A stretch of 64,000 nt of DNA from Lysinibacillus agricola (GCF_016638705.1 NZ_CP067341.1:2049501-2113500); one strand, 5' to 3'. Counted from the first letter of the stretch, positions 43,068-52,755 are shown. Made by a program: numbers and translations. Notes: generated from the letters alone by a model not told the origin.

Positions 43068-43580
43068 TTGTCTGATACAGAATATTTAGAGCAACTAATG
43101 GAACTACATACAGATATCTATTTCGAATCGCTTACTACTATACGAAAGATCTACAAATAGCTGAGGATATCGTTCAAGATGTGTTTATTAAATTTTATCA
43201 TCATCAAAAGTATTATGAAGAAAGAGGAGAGATGAGGGCTTATTTAGCACGCATGACCATTAATAAATGTAAGGATTATTTAAAGAGCTGGGCATATCGG
43301 AAAATTTCAGTTCAACACAAGCTTTTCTCTAAGCAAAAATCCGTTATTAACGATAGGCTTATTCAATGGGATGAACAAACGATTTTAGATGAAGCTATTT
43401 TGAAATTACCGTTAAAGCAGCGAGAACCTATTGTGTGAGTAGAGATTACGAGGAATTTGAAGGCATTGACTGGTATCCAATAATTATTAAATAACAACGA
43501 TGGACAGGATTATATACCACAAGGATATTACGTAAAAAATGAAGGTTCATACATCGATAAAAAGGAATCCAATATTTAAT
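43068..43580 (+). pseudogene. Decayed ECF sigma factor gene and downstream remnant
   Basis: TTG at 43068 after GGAGGGG opens SDTEYLEQLMELHTD. A one-base shift then leads into FRIAYYYTKDLQIAEDIVQD and VFIKFYHHQKYYEER (sigma region 2) and YLARMTINKCKDYLKSWAYR. The frame reaches the start of region 4 (AILKLPLKQREPIV) and breaks again; DYEEFE continues in another frame. A fragment DGQDYIPQGYYVKNEGSYID near 43500-43580 may be from the neighbouring anti-sigma gene. The sigma gene cannot be functional. Confidence 0.78.
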
Positions 43581-43636
43581 TCTTGAATATATTAATATAG
43601 ACTGAAAATGATCGAAATCATAGGAGGCGTTTATGT

Positions 43637-44173
43637 ATGAGCATTGGGGAGATTTATGTAAATGTTGTTCAAAAAAGGTTTAAAAGTGTGAAAGAGTTAG
43701 GCGATAAAACACTCTCGCAATTGGACGGTGAACAATTGCACTGGGCTTTTAATGAAGAATCCAATAGTATTGCCATTATAGTAAAGCATGTTAGCGGTAA
43801 TATGATATCGAGATGGACAGACTTTTTAACGTCGGATGGTGAAAAAGCAACAAGAAATCGTGATGATGAATTTACGGATAGCCTTCAGACAAAAGAAGAA
43901 GTTATGGCAGTATGGGAAAAGGGCTGGGAAGTATTTTTAGATGCTTTACAAAAATTAACGGAAGCTGATTTACAAGGGTTTGTAACGATAAGGGGAGAAC
44001 AGCATTCCGTGATAGATGCGATTGAAAGACAAATGGCCCATTATTCACAACATGTCGGTCAAATCGTTTACATCGCTAAGCAATTAAAGGGCGTTGAGTG
44101 GCAAACATTAAGTATTGCAAAGGGACAATCTCAGGCTTTCACAGAGTCTATGTTAAAAAAACATCAACAATAG
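43637..44173 (+). CDS. DUF1572/DinB-like protein
   Basis: The 178-residue helical protein has the DUF1572 pattern (ELGDKTLSQLDGEQLHWAFN, SIAIIVKHVSGNMISRWTDF and HYSQHVGQIVYIAKQLKG). Histidines in VKHVSGN and AHYSQHVGQ are in the places where DinB-fold proteins bind a metal. DinB-fold proteins include thiol-dependent enzymes, but the substrate here is unknown. The ATG at 43637 follows AGGAGG at 9 bases. No operon partner is intact nearby. Confidence 0.85.
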   Translation: MSIGEIYVNVVQKRFKSVKELGDKTLSQLDGEQLHWAFNEESNSIAIIVKHVSGNMISRWTDFLTSDGEKATRNRDDEFTDSLQTKEEVMAVWEKGWEVFLDALQKLTEADLQGFVTIRGEQHSVIDAIERQMAHYSQHVGQIVYIAKQLKGVEWQTLSIAKGQSQAFTESMLKKHQQ

Positions 44174-45398
44174 AAATAGGGCAGCCGTCTCACTAGTGTG
44201 TGATGGCTTTTTTGTGTGCCGGGCAATTCCGTACCAGCTACTGACGAAGACATTTTGAATGCTGAATAAGTTGTGAATGTCAAATTTACGAGTATATTCA
44301 ATTATTTTGGGGGTGCTTGTGCAGGATTTTCTATCTATTCATTTAAAAACGGAACTACATTGGGAAAAGCCACTGTAGTAGAGCTAACTCATCGGTTTAG
44401 AAAGGTGTAGAAGGTATGATTCCACAAGAATTGAAAGATGCTTATGTGGTTTCAGATGATGGCTCAGGTAATCCTGTTTTAATGAATAAAGAAGGAAAGA
44501 TTTTTTTTTGCATGATTCATGGGAAGCAGAATTACTATACAACTCGCTTCAGGAAATGTTAATGAAGTATTTTCCGCAATCAGGAGATTATTACGTATAA
44601 TCGGCGATAGAAATAATATTACATTGTAAAGGATAGAGTGGTAGGATGATGTATTACAGCTTAGTGGGGTTTTTTAAAATATGTAGTCAGTGGAGCCAGA
44701 AAAGATTTTGCGGATAAAATGTTTGATAAACCTAAAAAAGCTAAATAAACTTAGGAGATGATGAAATTGCGAATTTTTGGAATAAAACCTGAAGAATATA
44801 CGCTAAGAAGAATATACCCAGTGTCATAGTTCTTTTTTATGTATTAGAAATGGAGTTTTTTTCATTTATTACTTTTTATCTTCGTCTGAGAAGGTATTGT
44901 GTTACAAGAAACTCAAAACGCAAGAAGCCTTGATATTTAAGCGTTTTGGTTTACTATTGGAATTGGATATTTAGAATAGTAAACGAATTAACGAGTATAC
45001 AAGTCATTTATGAGAAAGGAAATATTAAATGTCCAGGATGAAATATGCTAAAAGAAATGCTAGGGATTATAGAGGAATTAGAAACTACAACCTAACAAAT
45101 GCAGTATCTTTAATAAAAAAATTGAAGAAAGGTCACGAAAGGTGATTGATAAAGAGGCTTTTTTTCTAATCCAACTATAACTGAAAGATTAATAAAGATT
45201 GGGCAGAAGTATGAAGGCGATGACAAAATTGGACGAGTGAGGGAATATATACACAGGTTTGAAACAAAGCTACGAAAATTTGGGAATTGGTTAAGGTATA
45301 GGGATTATATTTTTCAATTTTTAAGAGAAGCAGTTATTACGATAATCAGAAAAGGTTATAAGAACGTTGTCGGTTAGTGAATTTTGGAGGTGAAAGGT
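44174..45398. other. 1.2-kb region of gene fragments
   Basis: No intact gene is present. Readable pieces include an end fragment with FGGACAGFSIYSFKNGTTLG (about 44280-44410), a SUKH-type immunity remnant (44416-44600), VVSGARKDFADKMFDKPKKA with a stop near 44750, and a later piece (TERLIKIGQKYEGDDKIGRV ... up to about 45380). Stops and shifts interrupt all of them. It looks like an eroded toxin-immunity or other accessory locus. Confidence 0.55.
44416..44600 (+). pseudogene. SUKH (SMI1/KNR4) immunity protein remnant
   Basis: The frame opens MIPQELKDAYVVSDDGSGNP, VLMNKEGKI, shifts at a T-run, and continues HDSWEAELLYNSLQEMLMKY FPQSG to a stop at 44600. This is the C-terminal half of SMI1/KNR4-type immunity proteins such as YobK, which neutralise secreted LXG or other polymorphic toxins. 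No matching intact toxin gene is present. Confidence 0.55.
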
Positions 45399-46685
45399 AT
45401 GAAAATTGCAATTGTTAGCCCGCAAGATTCTTTAAAACAGGCTATACCACTTTTTAATGAATATAAAATTAATTATGTGTCTCTGTTATATGATGAACAC
45501 CATTCTATCATTCCAATGATAAAAGAGTATGAAGATCAGGTCGATGGATTTTTATTTACTGGAGTGGCCCCTTACCAGATTGCTATAAATTCTATAGATT
45601 TATCAGTTCCAGTTGAGTATGTACAACATGATATAACAACCCTTTATCGTACACTTTTTAACATTCGTTATGTCCATAATCTAAATATCAGCCAATTCAG
45701 TATAGACGTATTTAAAACTTCAGAGATTAAAGAGGTTTTTGAGGAATTAGAGTTGCCTTTTGAAAACATTTATATGGGTGAATTTAATCCTCTTAATTCA
45801 GATGAAGTAACGCATTATCATATGGACTTATTTCAACAAGGAAAAGTTAATTTTTGTATTACTAGTTTTTTGACTACTTACAAAAAATTAAAAATGGAAG
45901 GAATACCTTGTTTTAGAGTTGTTCCAAGCAAATTTGCACTTCGGAAAACATTAGAATTATTAATACTCGAAATCACTAGTTTAAAAAAACAAGAAGCTCA
46001 AATTAGTGTAGGTATTTTCAATGTAGATAACATACAGTCTATTATGAACAACTACTCAGAATATGAAGTACAAAGTTTGAAGTTAAAACTTTATGATCTC
46101 ATTCTAAAATATGGAGCAGCATCACAATCTTCTGTAGTTTTTTCAGGAGGGGACGAATTTATTATTTATAGTACTACAGGGAGAATTTCAAAAGGTTTAA
46201 ATGATGATCAATCAAATTTTTTACTTGAACAAATACGTAAAACGATACCAATGTCAGTTAGTTATGGTATTGGAGAAGGTCTAACAGCAAATGAAGCAAC
46301 AAATAACGCTCGTATTGCTGTTAGGAGAGCAAAAGATGAGGGAGGGAACTGTGCTTTTATTCGTAAAATCAATGGTACCTTTATGGGACCACTACAAGAG
46401 CCAAATGAAATAGAATATATATCAGGATATAACGAGGAAATAGAATTGATTGGTAAAAAAGTAGGAATAAGTCCAGCCACACTCTCTAAAATTCAAGTGA
46501 TAAATAAAAAAATTGGAAAAGAAATAATCTCTGCAAATGAGCTGTCCGAGTATTATGGTTGTTCATTAAGAAGTGCACGTAGATTACTTTCAGTATTAGA
46601 AAAGTATGATTATGCTACAATTACTAGCTTTGATCAACCCTTTTCAACAGGAAGACCGAGACGCTATTATAAGTTGAATTTTTAA
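45399..46685 (+). CDS. Transcriptional regulator with GGDEF-type domain and C-terminal HTH
   Basis: The 428-residue cytosolic protein starts at the ATG at 45399 (GGAGG at 8 bases). Residues 1-190 form an unrecognised sensor-like domain (KIAIVSPQDSLKQAIPLFNE ...). Residues 200-322 resemble a GGDEF/nucleotidyl-cyclase domain, with the motif SGGDEFIIY at 249-257 and ARIAVRRAKDEGGN near 304-317. Residues 376-428 look like a winged helix (NELSEYYGCSLRSARRLLSV, RPRRYYKLNF). It precedes a five-gene catabolic cluster and is its most likely regulator. Whether the GGDEF part makes or binds a nucleotide is unknown. Confidence 0.75.
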   Translation: MKIAIVSPQDSLKQAIPLFNEYKINYVSLLYDEHHSIIPMIKEYEDQVDGFLFTGVAPYQIAINSIDLSVPVEYVQHDITTLYRTLFNIRYVHNLNISQFSIDVFKTSEIKEVFEELELPFENIYMGEFNPLNSDEVTHYHMDLFQQGKVNFCITSFLTTYKKLKMEGIPCFRVVPSKFALRKTLELLILEITSLKKQEAQISVGIFNVDNIQSIMNNYSEYEVQSLKLKLYDLILKYGAASQSSVVFSGGDEFIIYSTTGRISKGLNDDQSNFLLEQIRKTIPMSVSYGIGEGLTANEATNNARIAVRRAKDEGGNCAFIRKINGTFMGPLQEPNEIEYISGYNEEIELIGKKVGISPATLSKIQVINKKIGKEIISANELSEYYGCSLRSARRLLSVLEKYDYATITSFDQPFSTGRPRRYYKLNF

Positions 46686-46697
46686 ATATAAATTTTT

Positions 46698-46728
46698 AGC
46701 TGTCGAAAAAACTTCGACAGCTATTTTT
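46698..46728 (+). terminator. Rho-independent terminator
   Basis: AGCTGTCGAA/TTCGACAGCT with a 5-base loop and a T-run, after the GGDEF-HTH regulator. It makes the catabolic genes a separate transcript. Confidence 0.88.
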
Positions 46729-46889
46729 ATTTTCTCAGTGCAACAAGAGATCTTAAGAGTACTAGCTATAGAGTTAAAATATTTAGAATTTTTAGAAAAA
46801 TATAAATTTATAGTATAATCCAATATTCTTTTGTGATAGAATCCAATAAAGGACATGACATAAATAGGTCACAAACTAGGGGGATATTT

Positions 46890-48293
46890 TTGAAATTTGA
46901 TCTTGTATTGAAAAATGGTACTTTGGTTGATTCAGGAAATGAGGTTAACGGCAATTTTGATGTAGGGATTAAAGAAGGAAAGATTGTGATGGTTGAAAAA
47001 GAGATTGAAAAGGGAGATAAAGTCATTGATGTTCAAGGGAAAGTAATTATCCCTGGTGTGATTGACATGCATACCCATGTAACTCGATATTTAGGCGGAG
47101 CTGTTGGCTATAAAATGATTGCAGAAACTGGTGTAACAACCACGATAGATTTCGCGGGACCAGTTCAAGATGTTTTAGATGATCTTAATACATGGGGTTC
47201 AGGATTGAATGTAGGCTCCATAGAGGCAATAATTCCTGGTCGTGGAAAGATAAACAGTCAGAATCCGTCGTCTTTTGAAATAGAAGGGTTTTTATCTTCA
47301 GCTCTAGAAAACGGATCATTAGGCTTGAAGTTGTTTGGAGGACATGCTCCTCTAACACCAGAGGCAACCGAAGAAGGAATGAGAATTGCGAATAAGCTTC
47401 AAGCGATGGTAGCATTTCACGCTGGAACCACAATGACTGCAAGTGATATGAGTGGAATGCGCGAGGCCATAGAACTCGCACGCGGTAAAAAATTACTTTT
47501 AGCACATATTAATGCGTATTGTCGTGGGCGAGAATCACACCCATTAGATGAATTGAAGGAAGCATTGACTTTATTGCGTGAAAATCGCAATGTATATGCC
47601 GATTCCCATTTAGCAGTAATGAATGGAACGAAAGGAAACTGTAAGGATGGTACCCCAGAAGATTATGTGACTCGGGTATGTCTTGAACGATACAGTTATC
47701 CATTGACGGAAAAAGGATTGGAACAAGCAATACTGGACGGTACGGTCAGCGTGATAAAAAATGGACCAACAACTAATGAGTTACTTTCGAGTAACGAAGC
47801 TCTTCTATATTGGAAAGAAAAAGAGACAAATGCATTCATCAGCTTCCCGGTAAATCTACCAACAACTGCAGTCGCTTGTGCTGTAGAAAGAGTCAAACCT
47901 GGCGGGGATTTTATTATTGGGCTAACCTCTACCGATGGAGGAGGGATTCCGCGCAACAATCTTGTCAAACGTGTCCTTTCTCTTTATCAATTGGGTTATT
48001 TATCGATAGAAGACGTAGTGACAAAAATTTCTCTGAATCCTGCCAAAATGTTTGGATTAGTAAGTAAAGGACATCTAGGAGTCGGGGCAGATGCAGATAT
48101 AACAGTTCTTGATATCGATAAATCAGAAGCAGTTATGAGTTTTGTAAGAGGTAATATGAATATGAGAGACGGTATCGTTTTAGGAAGGGGTGGCCAACTT
48201 TTAACTACAGAGGCGGGGATAAAAACAGCACAGAAATCTCAATTAGACTACCAAATTGTTAATCTTGAGAAAAGTTTACTATATCAGAACTAA
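46890..48293 (+). CDS. Amidohydrolase (dihydroorotase/hydantoinase-like)
   Basis: The 467-residue enzyme starts at TTG 46890, 7 bases after AGGGGG. It has the amidohydrolase metal motif HTH (His61, His63 in VIDMHTHVTRY). A candidate carboxylated lysine lies in SLGLKLFGGHAPLTPEA, further histidines in VAFHAGT and LLAHINAY, and an aspartate in LTSTDGGG. This arrangement fits enzymes that open cyclic amides or remove N-acyl groups. The exact substrate is not readable. It is the first gene of the cluster. Two AATCCAATA copies near 46816 and 46840 could be regulator sites. Confidence 0.82.
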   Translation: MKFDLVLKNGTLVDSGNEVNGNFDVGIKEGKIVMVEKEIEKGDKVIDVQGKVIIPGVIDMHTHVTRYLGGAVGYKMIAETGVTTTIDFAGPVQDVLDDLNTWGSGLNVGSIEAIIPGRGKINSQNPSSFEIEGFLSSALENGSLGLKLFGGHAPLTPEATEEGMRIANKLQAMVAFHAGTTMTASDMSGMREAIELARGKKLLLAHINAYCRGRESHPLDELKEALTLLRENRNVYADSHLAVMNGTKGNCKDGTPEDYVTRVCLERYSYPLTEKGLEQAILDGTVSVIKNGPTTNELLSSNEALLYWKEKETNAFISFPVNLPTTAVACAVERVKPGGDFIIGLTSTDGGGIPRNNLVKRVLSLYQLGYLSIEDVVTKISLNPAKMFGLVSKGHLGVGADADITVLDIDKSEAVMSFVRGNMNMRDGIVLGRGGQLLTTEAGIKTAQKSQLDYQIVNLEKSLLYQN

Positions 48294-48404
48294 ACCTAAG
48301 ATTATTGAAAAAAGGATATTACGTATTATTAGGTGGTATAAAACCTATAAAAAAGTATTTTCAAAGAGTAGGGAGGAGAGAGAACACACAATTAATAATA
48401 TGGC

Positions 48405-48431
48405 CCAAATGTTCTCATCTAGAACATTTGG
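48405..48431 (+). promoter_or_regulatory. Strong mRNA stem-loop inside the catabolic cluster
   Basis: CCAAATGTTCT/AGAACATTTGG is a perfect 11-bp stem with a 5-base loop, between the amidohydrolase and DUF3311 genes. It has no T-run, so RNA stability or an operator is as likely as termination. Confidence 0.5.
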
Positions 48432-48503
48432 TTTAGTTAGAAATTATTATCATTTTGTAACACTATGTTTTTGTTTTTAATATATGAAGGAGGATGACAT
48501 GAG

Positions 48504-48704
48504 TTGAAATGGATAAAATTATTAGCGATACTTCCTTTCATCGGTTTTATAAGTGGGGCACTTTTTGCTAACAAGGTTACACCATTTGTTTTAGGGTTGC
48601 CGTTCTTTGCATTTTGGTGTTCACTTTGGGTTATTCTTACATCAGTTATTATGGCAATCGTTTACCGTTTTGATCCTGATAATAAAGAAGGTGATATGAG
48701 ATGA
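48504..48704 (+). CDS. DUF3311 small membrane protein
   Basis: The 66-residue protein has two membrane spans (LAILPFIGFISGALFA and LPFFAFWCSLWVILTSVIMA) and a short acidic tail, the DUF3311 pattern. DUF3311 proteins almost always precede a sodium:solute symporter, as here: the stop overlaps the symporter ATG as ATGA. It is probably an accessory subunit. The start is TTG at 48504 with AAGGAGG upstream. Confidence 0.85.
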   Translation: MKWIKLLAILPFIGFISGALFANKVTPFVLGLPFFAFWCSLWVILTSVIMAIVYRFDPDNKEGDMR

Positions 48705-50182
48705 ATGTAGCACTTATTGTTATTATTGGCTCTATCATCTTGTCGTTTTATCTCGTGATAAAAGCAAAAAAGGGAAAAGATATGGATCTTGAACAATGGA
48801 CAGTAGGAGGAAGGGGATTTGGGGCCATTTTTATGTTCCTACTGATAGCAGGTGAAGCCTTTACAATTACTACATTCCTTGGTTCAAGTGGCCAATCATA
48901 TAGTAACGGTGGTGCTGCACTTTTTATTATGTGCTACGGTACCCTAGCCTATGTAATCTCCTATTTCATTTTGCCAAAGATTTGGCAGAATGCTAAGCAA
49001 AACAAACTTGTATCCCAGTCAGATTTTTTTGTTACTAAATATAATAGTCCTTACTTAGGAGTATTAGTCGCTATTATTGGTGTGATTGCAATGATCCCTT
49101 ATTTCATTATTCAATTGAATGGGTTAGGAATCATCGTTTCACAAGCTTCATATGGTACGATTTCGCCAAATATAGCAATTTGTATCGGAGCGATTGTCAT
49201 AACCGTTTATGTTCTAATTTCAGGTATTCATGGATCAGCATGGACAGCTGTTGTAAAAGATTTTTTACTGTTATTTATTGTGGTGTTTCTAGGAATCTAT
49301 CTTCCGATTCATTATTATGGTGGAATTGGTGAAATGTTTGAAGCTATTCAAGAGGCTAGACCGGGTTTTCTTGCCCTACCTGAAAGTGGACAAAATCCAT
49401 CATGGTTTTTAACAACCGTGTTAATCTCGTCTCTTGGTTTCTATATGTGGCCACATCTTTTTAGTGCAACTTATTCTGCTCAAAATGCAAAGGTTTTCAG
49501 AAAAAATGCCATATTGATGCCCCTTTATCAGTTGGTATTGTTATTTATCTTTTTCATTGGGTCTAGTGCGATTTTGATAATTCCAGGCCTTCAAGGAAAG
49601 GAAGTTGATCTCATCCTGCTCAAATTATCTGCACAAACGTTTGATCCATGGTTTGTGGGGTTAGTTGGGGCAGGTGGCATCTTTGCAGCTCTAGTTCCTG
49701 GATCAATGCTTTTAATGAACGCATCCACAATGCTAGCAAAAAATGTTTACAAAGTATTGAAACCTGAGACATCAGAGGAACAAATATCGAAAATAGCAAA
49801 ATATTTGGTTCCCGTTATTGCAGGAGTATCACTTTATCTATCGATTTATGGCGGGAAAACCATTGTAGCCTTACTAGTAATGGGATATAGCCTTGTAACT
49901 CAATTATTCCCAGCGTTATTATTCAGTTTGTCAAAAAATAACTTTGTTACAAAACAGGGGGCTTTTGCTGGAATTTCTATCGGAGTATTAACGGTCGCAT
50001 ATATTTCGCTTACAAATACAACTATAGGTATGCTCTTTCCATTTCTACCACAGGTAATCAAAGATTTCAATGTTGGAATTATTGCGCTGGGGATTAATGT
50101 TTTAGTACTCGTGGTTGTCAGCCTTGTTACTCGTGGCAACTATGTTCAGAGTAAAGTAACAGAAGAAACGGAAGGAAGTTAA
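48701..50182 (+). CDS. Sodium:solute symporter (SSS family)
   Basis: The 493-residue protein has about thirteen spans and the SSS pattern: WTVGGRGFGAIFMFLLIAGE, YVISYFILPKIWQNAKQNKL, and GFYMWPHLFSATYSAQNAKV near residue 245. It is coupled to DUF3311 by a 4-base overlap. By context it should import the nitrogen compound handled by the amidohydrolase, asparaginase and aminotransferase of the cluster. The substrate itself is not known. Confidence 0.9.
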   Translation: MNVALIVIIGSIILSFYLVIKAKKGKDMDLEQWTVGGRGFGAIFMFLLIAGEAFTITTFLGSSGQSYSNGGAALFIMCYGTLAYVISYFILPKIWQNAKQNKLVSQSDFFVTKYNSPYLGVLVAIIGVIAMIPYFIIQLNGLGIIVSQASYGTISPNIAICIGAIVITVYVLISGIHGSAWTAVVKDFLLLFIVVFLGIYLPIHYYGGIGEMFEAIQEARPGFLALPESGQNPSWFLTTVLISSLGFYMWPHLFSATYSAQNAKVFRKNAILMPLYQLVLLFIFFIGSSAILIIPGLQGKEVDLILLKLSAQTFDPWFVGLVGAGGIFAALVPGSMLLMNASTMLAKNVYKVLKPETSEEQISKIAKYLVPVIAGVSLYLSIYGGKTIVALLVMGYSLVTQLFPALLFSLSKNNFVTKQGAFAGISIGVLTVAYISLTNTTIGMLFPFLPQVIKDFNVGIIALGINVLVLVVVSLVTRGNYVQSKVTEETEGS

Positions 50183-50349
50183 GTCCGTTTATGATAAGCA
50201 ATAAAATACAGTCTAAATATATGAAGTTTTGTAAATTCTCGATTTAACAGGAAAATATGTAGATGGTTCATGAGATTTATGAACTAACTAATGACGTTCC
50301 AAGAAAAACAGAAGTATAGATTAAAAAACTTGTTAGGGAGGAAGGACAT

Positions 50350-51333
50350 TTGAAAAAAATTCATATTTTTTCCCTTGGAGGAACAATTGCTTATATGGGA
50401 GATACAGATAAACCAATCGTAACTGGTGAAGATTTAGTACAGGGCCTTCCTGAAATATCGAATATAGCGAATGTGATAACAACTTCTTTTCGACAAATTG
50501 CTTCCTCATCATTATCGATTGATGATATTGTGGAACTTTCGAGAGAAATTGTGTCAGCGATTGATTCAGGTGTAGACGGGATTGTCATCACTCAAGGAAC
50601 AGATACTATTGAAGAAACAGCATATTTGCTTGACTTACTTATCGAGCCTAAAGTTCCAATTGTTGTAACTGGAGCAATGAGGAATCCTAATTTACGTGGT
50701 GCAGATGGTCCAGCGAATCTACTTGCTTCTATTTTAGTTGCGGCAAGTGGAGTGACAAAAGGAATTGGTGTAGTTGTTGTTTTTAATGATGAAATTCATT
50801 GTTCAAGGTTTGTAAGAAAAGCACATACCCAAAATGTAGCAGCATTTCAATCTGAATGTGGTCCAATTGGATGGATTGCAGAAGGTATTCCTTATTTAGC
50901 AATGAGACCGAATAATGAATTAAATCGTTCATTTAAGATAGAAACAGAGGAAGTTCCTATTGCGCTTTATACAGTTTCACTAGGAGATGATGGCAGGCTT
51001 TTAACAAAAACAAAAGATCTTGGCTTTAAAGGTATAGTAATTGAAGGGCTTGGAGGAGGACATGTGCCCACTAGTATGGTGGAAACACTTGCTGATTTAG
51101 CGCAGGAAATCCCGGTCATTTTAGCTTCACGTACGGGAAGTGGTGAGGTATTAACGCAGACATATCGAGGATATCCTGGATCTGAAACATCGTTGCTTAG
51201 TAAAGGTTTAATTAGTTCAGGCTGGCTAGATGGAAGAAAATCAAGGGTATTACTTAGCTTACTTTTAATGTCTGGAAAAACACATCAAGAGATTTTTGAA
51301 TATTATAAACATTTATCCAAACCAATCTTATAA
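50350..51333 (+). CDS. Asparaginase family amidase
   Basis: The 327-residue protein has both asparaginase threonine motifs: SLGGTIAYMG near residue 7 and ITQGTDTIEETAYLL near 85. VVTGAMRNPNLRGADGPANL lies near 110. It is related to type II/gatD-like L-asparaginases. Given its place in the cluster, it may deamidate an asparagine-like intermediate rather than asparagine. The start is TTG at 50350 after GGGAGGAAGG. A 167-base gap follows the symporter gene. Confidence 0.88.
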   Translation: MKKIHIFSLGGTIAYMGDTDKPIVTGEDLVQGLPEISNIANVITTSFRQIASSSLSIDDIVELSREIVSAIDSGVDGIVITQGTDTIEETAYLLDLLIEPKVPIVVTGAMRNPNLRGADGPANLLASILVAASGVTKGIGVVVVFNDEIHCSRFVRKAHTQNVAAFQSECGPIGWIAEGIPYLAMRPNNELNRSFKIETEEVPIALYTVSLGDDGRLLTKTKDLGFKGIVIEGLGGGHVPTSMVETLADLAQEIPVILASRTGSGEVLTQTYRGYPGSETSLLSKGLISSGWLDGRKSRVLLSLLLMSGKTHQEIFEYYKHLSKPIL

Positions 51334-51387
51334 GGTGCTAAAATACTAGCTTTAAAATTAAAAGCTTATAAACGAGGTGGCTTAATT

Positions 51388-52755
51388 ATGAATAAATTAA
51401 ATACAGAATTTGAGAAAAAAACACCTACATCCAAAAGGTTGATGGAAGATGCAAAAAAAGTTATGCCGGGTGGGGTCACTGCGAATATTAAATCATTTGA
51501 CCCGTATCCTGTTGTTATGAAAAAAGGAAGTGGGGCGTATTTAACAGATGTAGATGACAATCAGTACATTGATTATCTTCTATCTTATGGTTCCTTAATG
51601 CTTGGGCATGGGCACCCTAATATTATTCAAGCCATACAAGAGCAATTGGAAAATAATGGAACCTTTCTGTTTGGAACTCCTCATGCGCTTGAAGTAGAAA
51701 TGGGGAAAAGAATTCAAAAGTATTATCCAAGCATGGAAATGATTCGTTATACGAATTCGGGGACAGAGGCTACGTTATTAGCAATCCGAATGGCTTATGC
51801 CTATACAGAAAAATATAAAATTGCTAAATTTGAAGGCCATTATCACGGTGGCTACAATCAGGTTCTAATAAGTGTGAATCCACCCGTTGCAGAAGCTGGA
51901 TCATCGGATGCACCAAAGGCGATTGTTGAATCAAAAGGTGTGGAGCCCTCTCAAGTAGAAAATACAATCATTCTTCCATTTAATAATTTAGATGCATGTG
52001 CAGATATTTTAAAGAAAAATCAGCATGAGATAGCAGCTGTGATGTTAGAACCTGTACAGGCAGGATTTATTCCTGGAGAAGAAGAATTTATGAAAGGCTT
52101 AAGGGAAATTACAGAGGATCTAGGGATTCTTCTTATATTTGATGAGGTAAAAACAGGATTCCGCATGGGAATAGGTGGCGCTCAATCGCTTTATCACATT
52201 AAACCAGATATTACAACGCTAGGTAAAGTTATTGGCGGTGGTTTTCCTATAGGGATTATAGGTGGAAAAAAAGAAATCATGATGGTGAGTGCTCCACTAA
52301 CTGCCTCTGATGTATTTGACCAAAGTACAAGTGGAAAATCAAGTGCGAAAGATGTACTCTTCCATAGTGGTACATACAATGGCCACCCAACTATTTTGTC
52401 TGTAGGAATGGCAGTACTAGATGTATTAGAGCAAGAAATGGATCAAGTACTTTCTCGTACAGAACAATTAAAAGAAGGTATTTTGCAGTTATTTGCTACT
52501 CGTGGTATCTCCATGCAAACAATTGGTGTTGGAAGTATCTTTAATATTGTCATTACTGAGAAAAAACATGTTCACAATTACCGTGATTTGCAACAGTGTA
52601 ATTTCAGTTTGAGAAAAGAAATAGACTTTCACCTACTTGCAGAAGGAATATATACGAAGCCGTTAAATAGATACAGCTTATCTACAGCTCATGGACAAAA
52701 AGAAATAGACTATACGCTTGAAGCGTTTGAAAGAGTACTTTTTAAGAAGATGTAA
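51388..52755 (+). CDS. Class III PLP aminotransferase (GSA-aminomutase-like)
   Basis: The 455-residue enzyme resembles glutamate-1-semialdehyde 2,1-aminomutase and related class III aminotransferases: VMPGGVTANIKSFDPYPVVM at the N-terminus, NSGTEATLLAIRMAYAYTEK, LIFDEVKTGFRMG and the PLP lysine in TTLGKVIGGGFPIG. It is not expected to be the heme enzyme because it lies in a catabolic cluster, 54 bases after the asparaginase gene. It may transfer or move an amino group of a beta- or gamma-amino acid. The ATG follows GAGGTGG. Confidence 0.88.
   Translation: MNKLNTEFEKKTPTSKRLMEDAKKVMPGGVTANIKSFDPYPVVMKKGSGAYLTDVDDNQYIDYLLSYGSLMLGHGHPNIIQAIQEQLENNGTFLFGTPHALEVEMGKRIQKYYPSMEMIRYTNSGTEATLLAIRMAYAYTEKYKIAKFEGHYHGGYNQVLISVNPPVAEAGSSDAPKAIVESKGVEPSQVENTIILPFNNLDACADILKKNQHEIAAVMLEPVQAGFIPGEEEFMKGLREITEDLGILLIFDEVKTGFRMGIGGAQSLYHIKPDITTLGKVIGGGFPIGIIGGKKEIMMVSAPLTASDVFDQSTSGKSSAKDVLFHSGTYNGHPTILSVGMAVLDVLEQEMDQVLSRTEQLKEGILQLFATRGISMQTIGVGSIFNIVITEKKHVHNYRDLQQCNFSLRKEIDFHLLAEGIYTKPLNRYSLSTAHGQKEIDYTLEAFERVLFKKM

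Noticed and set aside
46833..46889. Longer amidohydrolase start
   Set aside because: The added 19 residues (ESNKGHDINRSQTRG) do not resemble the family, and AGGGGG is placed for the TTG at 46890.
48256..48480. 74-codon frame between the amidohydrolase and DUF3311 genes
   Set aside because: It starts inside the amidohydrolase gene in another frame, passes through a perfect stem-loop and lacks a ribosome site.
51388..52755. Heme-pathway glutamate-1-semialdehyde aminomutase (hemL/gsaB)
   Set aside because: The sequence resembles that family, but the gene lies in a catabolic cluster with a symporter and amidases and no heme genes. A class III aminotransferase of other specificity is more likely.
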